A stretch of DNA of 64,000 bases from Rhizophagus clarus (lineage: Eukaryota > Glomeromycota > Glomeromycetes > Glomerales > Glomeraceae), in assembly GCA_015698045.1 (NCBI GenBank), contig BLAL01000319.1:1302001-1366000 (forward strand). The letters run 5' to 3'. Shown here piece by piece: positions 34,346-44,628 of this stretch. The notes beneath the pieces were generated by a model. The model had not been told where the DNA came from, made no database searches, and worked only from the letters and a program-made list of their open reading frames with translations. A program made the translations under genes and the position numbers. The stretch's first letter is position 1. Every line of letters starts with the position of its first letter.

Positions 34346-35024
34346 ACTAACCTTATCCATTTGACATTTATTTTAACGAATTTAATCAATAAAAAAATCA
34401 AATAACGTTTTTTTTTCGCTAATAAAAACACTTTTTAACATTTTGTCATTTTCTGATTTATTTTTTAGAAATGAAATTTTAGTTTAGAATTTTTGGAATT
34501 AGGAATATTTCGGTCTGTCTTTAAAAGTTTTGTGACATGTATAAAATTGACGAATATACAGAAGTATAAAATAATCTTTTTTCCTATTATCAAATAATTT
34601 TTTTTTTTTTGGTATGATTGAGCAATTTACTTAAAGTATTATATTTTCGAAAGAATAACGAGACCGAACAAATTTAATATAATGTAATGACACACAATCT
34701 GACAATGTCATGCATAAACGGACTCGTCTTAGTTATATTATTAATAATTTTTATTAATAATAAAAAATTTATTTAAATAAAAAATTTTTTTAGAATTTAA
34801 TTTTCTCTAAACTTAGCTATCCTTATGACAAAATAAATTTAGTTCTAGAAATATTTTACCGACCATATCCCGATCTAAAGTCATTCACTATATTAAAATA
34901 ATTGTTTATGAAAAGTATCGAATATAAAAGTAAAAATTATTTTAAAAAAGAAAGTAAAATCATAATTAGGGATTATGTTTATGATTAGATATTTTATATT
35001 GAATTCATTTGCTTCAATTATATT
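34346..35024. other. Intergenic, no gene seen
   Basis: A+T-rich sequence downstream of the minus-strand BED-Sel1 gene. Parts resemble 43260-43420 and 44430-44540 (for example CTTTAAAAGT and TCTAAACTTAGCTATCC/CCAAACCTAACTGTC), consistent with duplicated 3' flanks. No gene. Confidence 0.4.
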
Positions 35025-35290
35025 CATGCCAGATCCTATTCCATATGAACCGTATGATTCAAATGCTTTAGTTTCATCTTATTCGGTCCCTTCCCTATCC
35101 CCTGTTGATACCATTTTCAAGTTGATATAGTGATTCAATATAATAATCTAACTGAACCGCTTCATCATCTCTTGTTTCATGTATCGATGAGTTGATATAA
35201 TAAATTAATATGATCTTCATTAGCTGCTTCTTTATAAAATTCAGATGCTTTAACTTCATTTATTTCGGTTCCTATTCCATATCTATAACA
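35025..35290 (-). pseudogene. Lost C-terminal Sel1 repeats of the adjacent gene
   Basis: Beyond the stop at 35291 the same frame continues as Sel1 sequence (CYRYGIGTEINEVKASEFYK, EAANEDHINLLYQL) until a second stop, then decays with frameshifts to about 35025. The stop replaces the Glu of the LGECY motif (GAA to TAA). The ancestral protein was therefore at least two repeats longer. Confidence 0.7.
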
Positions 35291-37792
35291 TTATCCAAGT
35301 TTATACAATGAATCAAAACAACCTAATTTAGCTGTTTCTTTGAATATTTCAAATGCTCTGATTTCATTTTTTTCAGTTCCTATTCCATATTGATAACATT
35401 TCCCAAGCTCATATGACGAACATTGTATTTCACATTCTAAATTATAATGATATTCAAAATCATAGCTACAAACTGGACAATGATCAAGATCATCAGTATT
35501 TATCAGTGCTGCATCTCTATACAATTCAAGTGCTTTAGTTTCATCTTTTTCAGTACCTATTCCATATTGATAGCATTTTCCAAGCTTATGCATTGAATCA
35601 GGTTTACCTGATTTAGCTGCTTCTCTATATGATTCAAATGCTTTAATTTCGTCTTTTTCGGTTCCTATTCCATGTTGATAACATTCTCCAAGTTTAAGAA
35701 ATGAATCTGGATTATATAATTGAGCCGCTTTTTCATATGATTTAAATGCTTCAGTCTCATCTTTTTCGCTCCCTATTCCATACTGATAACATTTTCCAAG
35801 TTCAAGCATTGAATCAGGCTTACCTAATTCAGCTGCTTCCCTATATGATTCAAATGCTTTAGTTTCATCTTTTTCGGTCCCACTTCCATATTGATAACAT
35901 TTTCCAAGTTCATGCATTGAATCATAACAACCTAATTCAGCTGTTTCTTTGTATATTTTAAATGCTCTAATTTCATTTATTTTAGTTCCTATTCCATATT
36001 GATAAAATTTCCCAAGCTTATATAAAGAACATAGTATTTCACATCGTAAATTATGATGATAATCAAAATCATCACTAAAAACTGGGCAATGATAAAGATC
36101 ATCAGTATTTTTTAATGCTGCTTCTCTATATAATTCAAGTGCTTTAGTTTCATCTTTTTCAACCCCCCTTCCATATTGATAACATTTTCCAAGTTCATGC
36201 ATTGAATCAGGTTTACCTGATTTAGATGCTTCTCTATATGATTCAAATGCATTAATTTCATTTTTTTCAGTTCCTATTCCATGTTGATAACATTCTCCAA
36301 GTTTAAGAAATGAATCAGGATTATCTAATTGAGCCGCTTCTTCGTATGATTTAAACGCTTCAGTCTCATTTTTTTCAGTCCCTATTCCATACTGATAACA
36401 TTTTCCAAGTTCATGCATTGAATTGTAACAACCTAATTCAGCTGTTTCTTTGTATATTTCAAATGCTCTAATTTCATTTGTTTTTGTTCCTATTCCATAT
36501 TGATAACATATTCCAAGCTTATATAACGAACATAATATTTCATATCGTAAATTATAATGATAATCAAAATCATCACTAAAAACTGGACAATTATGAAGTT
36601 CATCAGTATTTTTTAGTGCTGCTTCTTTATATAATTCAAATGCTTTAGATTTATCTTTATCAGTCCCTTTTCCGTATTGATAACATTTTCCAAGTTCATG
36701 CATTGAACGAGGGTCACCTGATTTAACTGCTTCTCTATATGATTCAAATGCTTTAATTTCATTTTTTTCAGTTCCTATTCCATATTGATAACATTCTCCA
36801 AGCTTATATATTGAATAAACATGACCTTTTTTGGCTGCTTCTTTGTAGTATTTAAACGCTTTAATTTTATTTTTATAAATTCCTATTCCATACTGATAAC
36901 AATATCCGATATTGTGTATTGAGTCAATATGTCCTTTTTCAGCTGCTTCCTTATATGATTTAAATGCTTTAACTTTACTTTTTTCGGTCCCTATTCCTCC
37001 TTGATAGCATTTCCCAAGCTTATATATTGAAGTAATATGACCATTTTCAGCCGCTTCTTTATAAAATTCAAATGCTCTAACCTTATTTCTTTCAATCCCT
37101 ATCCCATCTTGATAACATTCTCCAATATTATATATAGAAGTAATATGACCTTTTTTAGCCGCTTCTTTGTAAAATTCAAATGCTTTAGCTTCATTCATTT
37201 CAGTTCCTATTCCATATCTATAACATTCTCCAAGTTCATACATTGAAATAATATGACCTTTTTGTGCTACTTCCTTATATATTTCAAATGCTTTAATTTC
37301 ATTTTTTTCAATTCCTATTCCATGTTGATAACATCTTCCGAGATCATATTTTGAGTTAATATGACCTTTCTCAGCTGCTTCTTTATATAATTGAAATGTT
37401 CTAATTTCATTTTTTTCGATTCCTATTCCGTATTGATAATAATATCCTAGACGATGTATATCACTTGGGGATTCTGATTGGTTGATATATTCTATTTGCA
37501 TGGTCATTTCTTCATTACTTTGTGATTTGAAAGGTGATTGAAAAAAATAGTGCGAAGATAATACATTCTGATCTTCAATCATACAGTCACTAAAGTTGTC
37601 AATTATTGGTTGTTGTTTTACATTACTTGGTACTTTTGGACATCTGTCAAAATGAGCTTGCATTCGTTTGGGATTAGCTCGTTGATAATTTTTAGAACAA
37701 TATTTACATTGTACAGAAAGATGTGAATAGTTAACTTCATCCACAATAATGAAATGCGACCAAATAGGACTTTTCTTTTTCTCCTTTCCCAT
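35291..37792 (-). CDS. BED zinc finger-Sel1 repeat protein, 833 aa
   Basis: Single exon. A BED finger lies near residues 8-51 (IWSHF, Cys29, Cys32, His47, Cys51). After a 60-residue linker come 18 Sel1 units of 36 residues. Units 8, 12 and 17 carry a 23-residue insert (CPVFSDDFDYHYNLR-type), spaced 501 and 609 bases apart, so blocks of four and five Sel1 units were duplicated as a whole. The insert adds conserved Cys and acidic residues not in the basic repeat. The frame ends at a Glu-to-stop change and Sel1 relics continue downstream. Probably a scaffold with a DNA-binding head; function inferred from domains only. A kinase relic lies upstream on the same strand. Confidence 0.85.
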   Translation of the reverse strand: MGKEKKKSPIWSHFIIVDEVNYSHLSVQCKYCSKNYQRANPKRMQAHFDRCPKVPSNVKQQPIIDNFSDCMIEDQNVLSSHYFFQSPFKSQSNEEMTMQIEYINQSESPSDIHRLGYYYQYGIGIEKNEIRTFQLYKEAAEKGHINSKYDLGRCYQHGIGIEKNEIKAFEIYKEVAQKGHIISMYELGECYRYGIGTEMNEAKAFEFYKEAAKKGHITSIYNIGECYQDGIGIERNKVRAFEFYKEAAENGHITSIYKLGKCYQGGIGTEKSKVKAFKSYKEAAEKGHIDSIHNIGYCYQYGIGIYKNKIKAFKYYKEAAKKGHVYSIYKLGECYQYGIGTEKNEIKAFESYREAVKSGDPRSMHELGKCYQYGKGTDKDKSKAFELYKEAALKNTDELHNCPVFSDDFDYHYNLRYEILCSLYKLGICYQYGIGTKTNEIRAFEIYKETAELGCYNSMHELGKCYQYGIGTEKNETEAFKSYEEAAQLDNPDSFLKLGECYQHGIGTEKNEINAFESYREASKSGKPDSMHELGKCYQYGRGVEKDETKALELYREAALKNTDDLYHCPVFSDDFDYHHNLRCEILCSLYKLGKFYQYGIGTKINEIRAFKIYKETAELGCYDSMHELGKCYQYGSGTEKDETKAFESYREAAELGKPDSMLELGKCYQYGIGSEKDETEAFKSYEKAAQLYNPDSFLKLGECYQHGIGTEKDEIKAFESYREAAKSGKPDSMHKLGKCYQYGIGTEKDETKALELYRDAALINTDDLDHCPVCSYDFEYHYNLECEIQCSSYELGKCYQYGIGTEKNEIRAFEIFKETAKLGCFDSLYKLG

Positions 37793-37835
37793 TATTTGTT
37801 ATTGTTTAGTTGTAAGAAATCACCACGTTCAGCGA
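37793..37835 (-). promoter_or_regulatory. Conserved leader of BED-Sel1 gene
   Basis: On the minus strand GATTTCTTACAACTAAACAA precedes the ATG, matching the TTTCTTACA...TAAACAAGAAA block of the other BED-Sel1 genes though shortened on the 3' side. Confidence 0.4.
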
Positions 37836-39554
37836 TTTGAGGAATCAAAAACAAAAAAAAATTAGATGGTTATATATAAAATTGGTCAATTTATTGCTAG
37901 TGAAAAAAGGGTGTTTGTGTTACAAAAAAAAATCATGGAAAAAACGGTTAACCGCTAAATAAATACATTGTTAAGGAGTATTGATCAACCGGTATATACA
38001 GTTCCTTGTTTAATCGCGTTTAAGATCATCACTTTCATCGATTTGAGGAGATAAAAAAAAAATTGGATGATTATATATAAAATTGGCTAATTTATACTAA
38101 TGAGAAGAAAAAAAAATCGTGAAAAAAATGGTTAATTGATAATAATACCAATAATACCAACTTGCCATTTCATGTTTTTCCTAACCATTTTGCTGACGTG
38201 ATCGACATATAATTGACATGATCGTTATTGACTTTAACCATAAATATTTATTTTTTATATTTATAATCATAATTATTTTATTAATGAGGCAATCGTTGCT
38301 TAATAATACTCGGGAATAAAAAATTCCTGGTTGACAAGGAGTTTCATAAACACCTTGTAATACTTTGTGTCAATAATTTATTACATAATTGATATTCATG
38401 CATTTACCTATTTTTTTTGCGCAGCAAGCTGATGAATTTGTTGATAAATAGAAAGTCGGGTAATTTCCATTAGTAAAATGACATTTCGGTAAAACAAGAG
38501 TTGCAAAATGATGTCGGTTAATTCGGTAAATGGCTGTCTGTAAATCATACCGAGGTACCATAACCCATATATATTACAGTCTCATAAAGAAAATCGTAAA
38601 GAGATAAAAAAATTGACCAGTTTACGCTAGTGAAAAGGAAATTATGTCAGCTTTTTTGGTCATTTTGGAAGAACGAAAAATGGTTGATCAGCCACTCATA
38701 AAAAATTAAACCATCTTATTTTAAAAAGGAAATTTTTAATTCCATGACCCCAAAAACTGGGTGATTAGAGTATTATTGAAGAAGCACTAAACTATTCCAA
38801 AAAAGACACATGCTCCGTTGAATTCTGTAACGAATTGTTAATTGACCTAATGAAGTGGCAGTGTCTTTCAATCGTAAATAATTTGTATTTGTAATATAGT
38901 CGCTTAACTTATACAAGATTAACTAATTTGTATTGAAAATATAATGATTTTATCATTAGTTCAAATTTATTGAAAAAACTTATCGTTAAAATGGTTTTGT
39001 TTAAAAGGCAATAAATTGTAAAGTTACAATTAAGAACCATTGCTCGTGAAAATGAATCTCCAAAATTAAGGTGAATTATAAAAGGACGTGGTTACGTAGA
39101 GAATTTGATAATGTGAACACTATTTATTATTTAGAAAAAAAATTGGACGTAGCAAACAACCTAAAATTAATCTATAGAATCACTCGCGGCACCTGGTCTA
39201 ACGAATAAATATAAGATTCGCGTTATCATCATTATTATTTGAATTTTCAAACTTAATCATTGAAAGAGTAATTTCATCAAAGATTCATATGATAAACATT
39301 ATCTTCTATATCTAACGTTTAAACGCCGTATAGATAAAATTGCAATTGTGAACCACCCCTGCATCGTCCGATCTATTGTGTAATATGTGTGATATCATCG
39401 CATATGACTATGGATTTTTCTAAAAAAAATTATCGTTACCTATGTGTTACTTTTTTGATGATCGATAATACCCGATGCGAAGCAGTGGGCTGCAGAGTAG
39501 GCTGCAGCTAATGATTTGATAAATAAAAAAACTTAATAATTTTCCTGAAAATAA
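37836..39554 (-). repeat. Kinase-to-Sel1 spacer, minus-strand copy
   Basis: Non-coding. 38590-39300 matches 46620-47520 in order and orientation: ACGCTAGTGAAAA, CCAAAAAAGACACATGCTCC, AAGTGGCAGTGTCTTTCAA, GAATAAATATAAGATTCGCG. 37836-38120 repeats leader-like sequence in two tandem decayed versions. No gene; a 63-codon minus frame near 38370-38561 has no support. Confidence 0.55.
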
Positions 39555-41786
39555 CGTAGTATAAAAATTCATAAAAAAAAAAAGTAAGAAAATGAAAAAA
39601 GTAAGGATCTTTTTATTTATTTTAATATTATCGGTAATTAAGTTGAGCAGAATTTTGATCCTATATAATCTTTCCTTTTCAGCAATAAAAAATTTGTTCG
39701 AATAATATTTTTCTTAATTCAAATGCCTTTAGGCGTTTTCCTGGATCACCATCTCAATATTTTAAGTTCCGCATAAGTTGTTGGAATATATTTTGGAGCC
39801 CTTGGACGTAAGCCTTTAACTGCTATATTAAATTGTAATCCGAGTTGATCATTCTTGAATTCTTCGTAAGGTAATTTGTAACAACCAATTATCCAAATAA
39901 TCATCCCAAAACTAATAAAGTACTAGTATCCGGTGCTATTGTGAACAGTTCTCTTTTAAATGTTCAGGGACAATAAAAGATGCTACATCAATTATAAATC
40001 GCATATTATTATAATTTCTAAATAATCTAAAATCACTGATAAATAGAAAAAATTTTAACATTTTCATTAAATATATATTCGCTAATATTTCCGACCGTTT
40101 ATACAGGTGAAATTTTCATCATGAGATGTTTTTATCAAATACGCAATTTTCTCGTTTAAATAAAAATTTACAACTATATATGAAAGCAATTATTTCTTTA
40201 TTAATAACATTTTTTATCTGATACTAATTAAACCAATTCGCAGAACTTTACCTCGTCTAAAACTTTGTCAAGTTCTTTAAAACGAATATTTTCCCAGATT
40301 TTTTTTGTGTCGCATTATTATTATATTGAATTCTACTAAAATCCTCCTTTAGTTACGTACAATATTTACGATCTCCTTTATGCTCAATCAATTCGAAATA
40401 GCTTAAACTAACTATTGATCTAATTGAATGCTTTGAATTAACTCAATTACCACTCGCCAAATTCTTAAAATTTTGTGTAAAAAAAGAATTTCGGTTTGCC
40501 AAGATTTACACTAATCATCATTTATCAGTAACTGATGAAATGTATGTAACATATCTAAGCCAATATTCGATTTGGGATAATACGAGTTTGAAATATCAAT
40601 TTCTTGTTCTTCGCCATCTCTTCACATTTAGTTACAATTTTCTTGCCTTGATTAGTAGAAACGTTTTTAATCATCTCTTCAATTTAATATTCACTATTAT
40701 ACTCGTTATTGTTTCTATATACCTAGCTACAACTTACTTTGTCAACTTTCTTATTATTTTGTGAAAAGCTGTCTTACAATAACAAGTCTAACAAGTCTGT
40801 CAAATCTTTGTTGTTCCAGTTCAAAATTTTTAATCTTGAAACAATTTCGTTTAACTTGACATATCGAATTTCCGAGGTACCTGATTAATCGTCAACACGA
40901 TTTGTGGATAATGAAGTGGCAATTATTGCTTCCATTTCCCCATTATCTACTAACAAAACTTGCTCCGTATTTGATCAATTAGCAATATTGTTAACTGAGA
41001 TTATCCAACTTGAATGAATCTGTTTTAAGTTTCACATTGTTATTAACATCTAATCCCTTTAAAATATGAGCTAATAAAAATATTCTTGACGATTTAATAC
41101 GTTATTTCGACTCCTCATTTTCTTTTATAACATTATTATAATCACTCTCAGCCATCTCTTCATATTCTTTTCTTGGATTAATCTGGTAATAATAAATCTC
41201 AGGATCGTTGCCTTTAATCACTTTCATATTTAGCATCAAATTGATTCTTGTTACTCTGAATCGAAGGCTTTAATTTACTGTCTTATCATCTCTTCATATT
41301 TAGTGACAGTTTCCTTATTATATTGCGAACCCGATTTATATATCTACTGTAAGATATTATGAAATCGTAAATTTTCGATCCGAGATTTCACTCATTTGTT
41401 CTAATTTAAGATTTTTATTTAACGTATTGCCTGATTTATCATTGACTTGAGTTGTAGATAACGGAACAGCTTGTTCTTCGATGCAGGATGTTCGTTTCCC
41501 TCGTTGTTCACTACCAATTGCTCTCGTTATGTGATCTATTAATAATACTAAGCAGATTTTCTTACCATAATAATATTTTCTCTTCATTTGATCTATTGTT
41601 AATTCAAGCGAGTCTGATCCAGAACTCTTCATTATTACTATTATTTAATTCATCGTTCATTTCTTTTAAAATCCGTGCCAACATAAATATTTTGAAAACT
41701 TTGAAGACTTTCAATCTTTCACACGATTTTTTCATTACTTCATGATGAATTTTTCTTTTTAAATCTTTTGTCTTTCTCGTTTTCAT
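39555..41786 (-). pseudogene. Tyrosine-kinase-like kinase, decayed copy with 3' inversion
   Basis: Begins at ATG 41786 (MKTRKTKDLKRK) and parallels the gene at 47561-50431: low-complexity N-terminal region (LSTTQVNDKSGN), zinc-ribbon remnant, FKNLASGN region, and C-lobe pieces up to the extension at 39660. Numerous frameshifts and stops. The TGG-like codon at the lobe junction (ACCTGTATAAAC near 40110) is damaged by a deletion. The last 95 bases (39555-39650) carry the 3' coding end in the opposite orientation (AAGTAAGGATCTTTTTATTT on the plus strand), so a small inversion broke the tail. Dead. Lies upstream of the BED-Sel1 gene at 35291. Confidence 0.8.
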
Positions 41787-42185
41787 TGAAATAATTTAAT
41801 ATTATTTTTATTTGATAATATTCATTTTTTATTTGATACTTGTTGTTTTTGTATTAAGCGGATTAATTGAAACAAATCTTATATTAAGCAAAAATTTTAT
41901 TCTCTTGAGACTTCGTAACTTATCATTATATATCAAAAGTCGAAATTAGAAAAAAAAAATTTCGTTTAAACTATTTTAAGAAAAGTAAACATTTCATCAT
42001 ACCCCAATTTAACTAATCCCTAAATTCTTGTACCGACATTTCATAAAAAATATAAAAATAATTGCAAAATAATGAAACTTAATAATAATTAACTTAAATA
42101 TACAATAAAATAAAATATGTTATTTGTTTTAATATTTATTTCATTTTTCCGATTAACTCTTAATCACCTACCTGTCCAGGCGATG
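41787..42185. other. Intergenic, no gene seen
   Basis: A+T-rich upstream sequence of the decayed kinase; nothing recognisable. Confidence 0.4.
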
Positions 42186-43010
42186 TCGGACAATTTCCCG
42201 AATGCCATTTTCCCGAATGTACCTTTTCCCGAAGTCAATTTCCCGAATCCCAATTTCCCGAATGCCAATTTCCCGAACTGGACCATTTCCCGAAACATCC
42301 AATATCCCGAATGCCAATATCCCGAATGCCAATATCCCGAATCCCCAATATCCCGAATCCCTAATATCTTGAACATATCTTTTTTTTTTTAACTCTTTAA
42401 TATGAACGTCACGATATCCATTTAGTAACATCTTCAACTTAGACATATAACGTATATATCTATACATATGAATCACTATTTTTCAAGTGAAACCTATCTA
42501 ATACAATAATTAGAAATATTAAAATAAAATAACTAAAATGAAAAAAAATAAAATAAAATAAAAAAAAAATCAATCAATTATCAAAAATAATAAAAAACAT
42601 AAAACTAATCTAAGATCTAAAAATCGTAACAAATAAACAAATTAATTCGTAAAATAACCAATAGTTAATCATTATTAATCTTTACTAAACAATATCTTGA
42701 ACATATCACATATAAAACTTTTATTTCACATACATTATATTTAATTAATATGCTATATTAAATAATTAATCATATTAACTACATTAACTAAGTTGCATAT
42801 TTTCAATATAAGTTCAAAAGATTCGGGATATTGGAATTCGGGATATTTGGGATTCGGGATATTGGCATTCGGGATATTGGGGATTCGGGATATTGGCATT
42901 CGGGATATTGTATGTTTCGGGAAATTGTCCAGTTCGGGAAATTGGCATTCGGGAAATTGACTTCGGGAAAAAGTACGTTCGGGAAAATGGCATTCGGGAA
43001 ATCGTACTGT
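42186..43010. mobile_element. Foldback-like element with minisatellite arms
   Basis: The left arm (42190-42375) is a run of units such as AATTTCCCGAATGCC and AATATCCCGAATGCC. The right arm (42825-43008) is the same run inverted, with unit order preserved from the tips: ATTTCCCGAATGCC, TTTTCCCGAA(T/C)GTAC, TTTTCCCGAAGTC, AATTTCCCGAACTGGAC, then AATATCCCGAATGCC. About 450 A+T-rich bases separate the arms. Long inverted repeats built of short tandem repeats are the hallmark of Foldback elements. The antisense frames in the arms are repeat translations, not genes. Confidence 0.8.
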
Positions 43011-43877
43011 AACCCTATTACGTACTCGTCCTAACTCCTAATCTTTCCAGTCTTTGATAACTCATAAATTGAATATTGATTTAATGGTTAGCCAATATCA
43101 TTACAAATGCATTTTATTTAATATTTAGAAGCATTGAAGCCGAAGGTAAACATTTAAATCAATCACTTCGTTATATATTAGGCTGAATTTGGACAACATT
43201 TTTTCATGAGATCGAAAAAATCAATGAATTCTTCGATCGGTTATTGGCCTAGTCAGACGGTCAGACACTGAGTTAATATTCGCTTTGTCTTTAAAAGTAT
43301 TAGCTACGCATAACTTTGACAAGTATATTGGAATACAGAAGTATAATTATTCTTTAAACTTCCTTTTTTCCGACATCTAAAATTTTTTTTTTTTTTATGA
43401 TCAAAGATATACAGCAACTAATGAAATTTAATAAAACAAGCGTTCATGAGGATTTTAGCCAAAAGCAATTTTATACAGTACTATTTTAGGAGCTTTAAGA
43501 AAAATCTAGTAATTGTTTTCTAATATTTTATTCCCGTAACCAAATTCAATATTTTTCCAATTACTGTATTTATTGCAAAATTTATTTTCTTTCTATTCAA
43601 TTTATATTTGAGTGAAAATAAAATTTTATAAGAGAAAAAGAGAACGATTGTTAATAAAAAACAAATAATAATATTTTCTAACTTGTTAACAAAAGTAATA
43701 CTACAATTGAACGTTAACGAATCCAATGATAATTATGGAACTTAAAATTAATGAGCTGAACCTGAAATTTTCGTTCCTTGAAAGATTTTATTATTTTGAT
43801 TTTTTGATTATCTTATAATAAAGTAAAATTAAATATAAATATTTTAAGTTTCATTAATGCGCAAATTAGTATTTAAA
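43011..43877. other. Intergenic, no gene seen
   Basis: A+T-rich spacer between the Foldback-like element and the P450 relic. A 68-codon minus frame at 43520-43726 has a hydrophobic stretch but no recognisable family. Confidence 0.4.
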
Positions 43878-44258
43878 ATGTAGTTTCTTTTGGAAATACT
43901 CCAACTTTATCATTATGATCGTTTACACAATCAATAAAAAGAGCCATACGTGAGTGGGGACGATATACTGTATTTATTCCTTTGGTAACTGCATCGAATT
44001 ATTCTAATTCACTAAGATCTCCAAGAACTTTAACGAATTCTTGTCACAATCGTTGTTTCACTTCAAGATAATGTCCAAAATAATAAGGCAACTAAAATTC
44101 GGCTTTTATTATTTGATAAAGAAAAATAAATAGTAAATTTTCATGCAATATGAAATAAAAAATAAAATAATATTTATTCTAAACATTATATTGGGTACAT
44201 ATAAATAATCAGTTGACGTGTTTCGCAAATGTTGATATCACGTGGTGTATTCGAAATT
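43878..44258 (-). pseudogene. Cytochrome P450 relic
   Basis: On the minus strand AATACACCACGTGATATCAA (44225-44260) matches the end of P450 exon 1. After a degraded stretch, GACATTATCTTGAAGTGAAA CAACGATTG (about 44050-44085) and GCAGTTACCAAAGGAATAAA match exon 2 up to the TACATTTC region at 43880. The I-helix, intron borders and heme loop are missing. It is a third P450 locus in the window and is clearly dead. Confidence 0.8.
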
Positions 44259-44628
44259 CTCAATATTTCAAAACACTTCTGTTGTATCAAAATATATAAA
44301 ATAATCAAATTTTATGCTTTACTTTTGACCATTCTATTTTAATAAAATGAAACTGAATTAAAAACAACAGCACATTTTAAAATAAATAGAAATATAGAAT
44401 TTGAAATTATTACTGGATATTTAGTTTTCCCCAAACCTAACTGTCAAACAAAAAAAAAAAAAAAAATTTCCTTACAACAAATAAATTTAGCTCCAAGTCA
44501 TTCGTTATATTACATAAGTAAAATGCTAAAGGCTTCTTACAACTTTAGTAAATTTTCAATTTATGGAAAATATTGAATATAACAAAGTAAAAAGTAAAAA
44601 CACAATTAAAGTACCCATCGGTACATAT
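44259..44628. other. Intergenic, no gene seen
   Basis: A+T-rich 3' flank of the minus-strand BED-Sel1 gene, with a poly-A run near 44450. Nothing recognisable. Confidence 0.4.

Noticed and set aside
34141-34431. Arg/Asn/Ser-rich ORF as a protein-coding gene
   Set aside because: It is the translation of the GACCGACCATTT tandem repeat.
41357-41745. Separate small genes on both strands near 41357-41786
   Set aside because: Minus-strand frames are pieces of the decayed kinase N-terminus; the plus-strand frame is antisense to it.
42186-43010. Regular 15-base repeats as a CRISPR array
   Set aside because: Units are contiguous variants without unique spacers, occur as an inverted pair, and the genome is eukaryotic.
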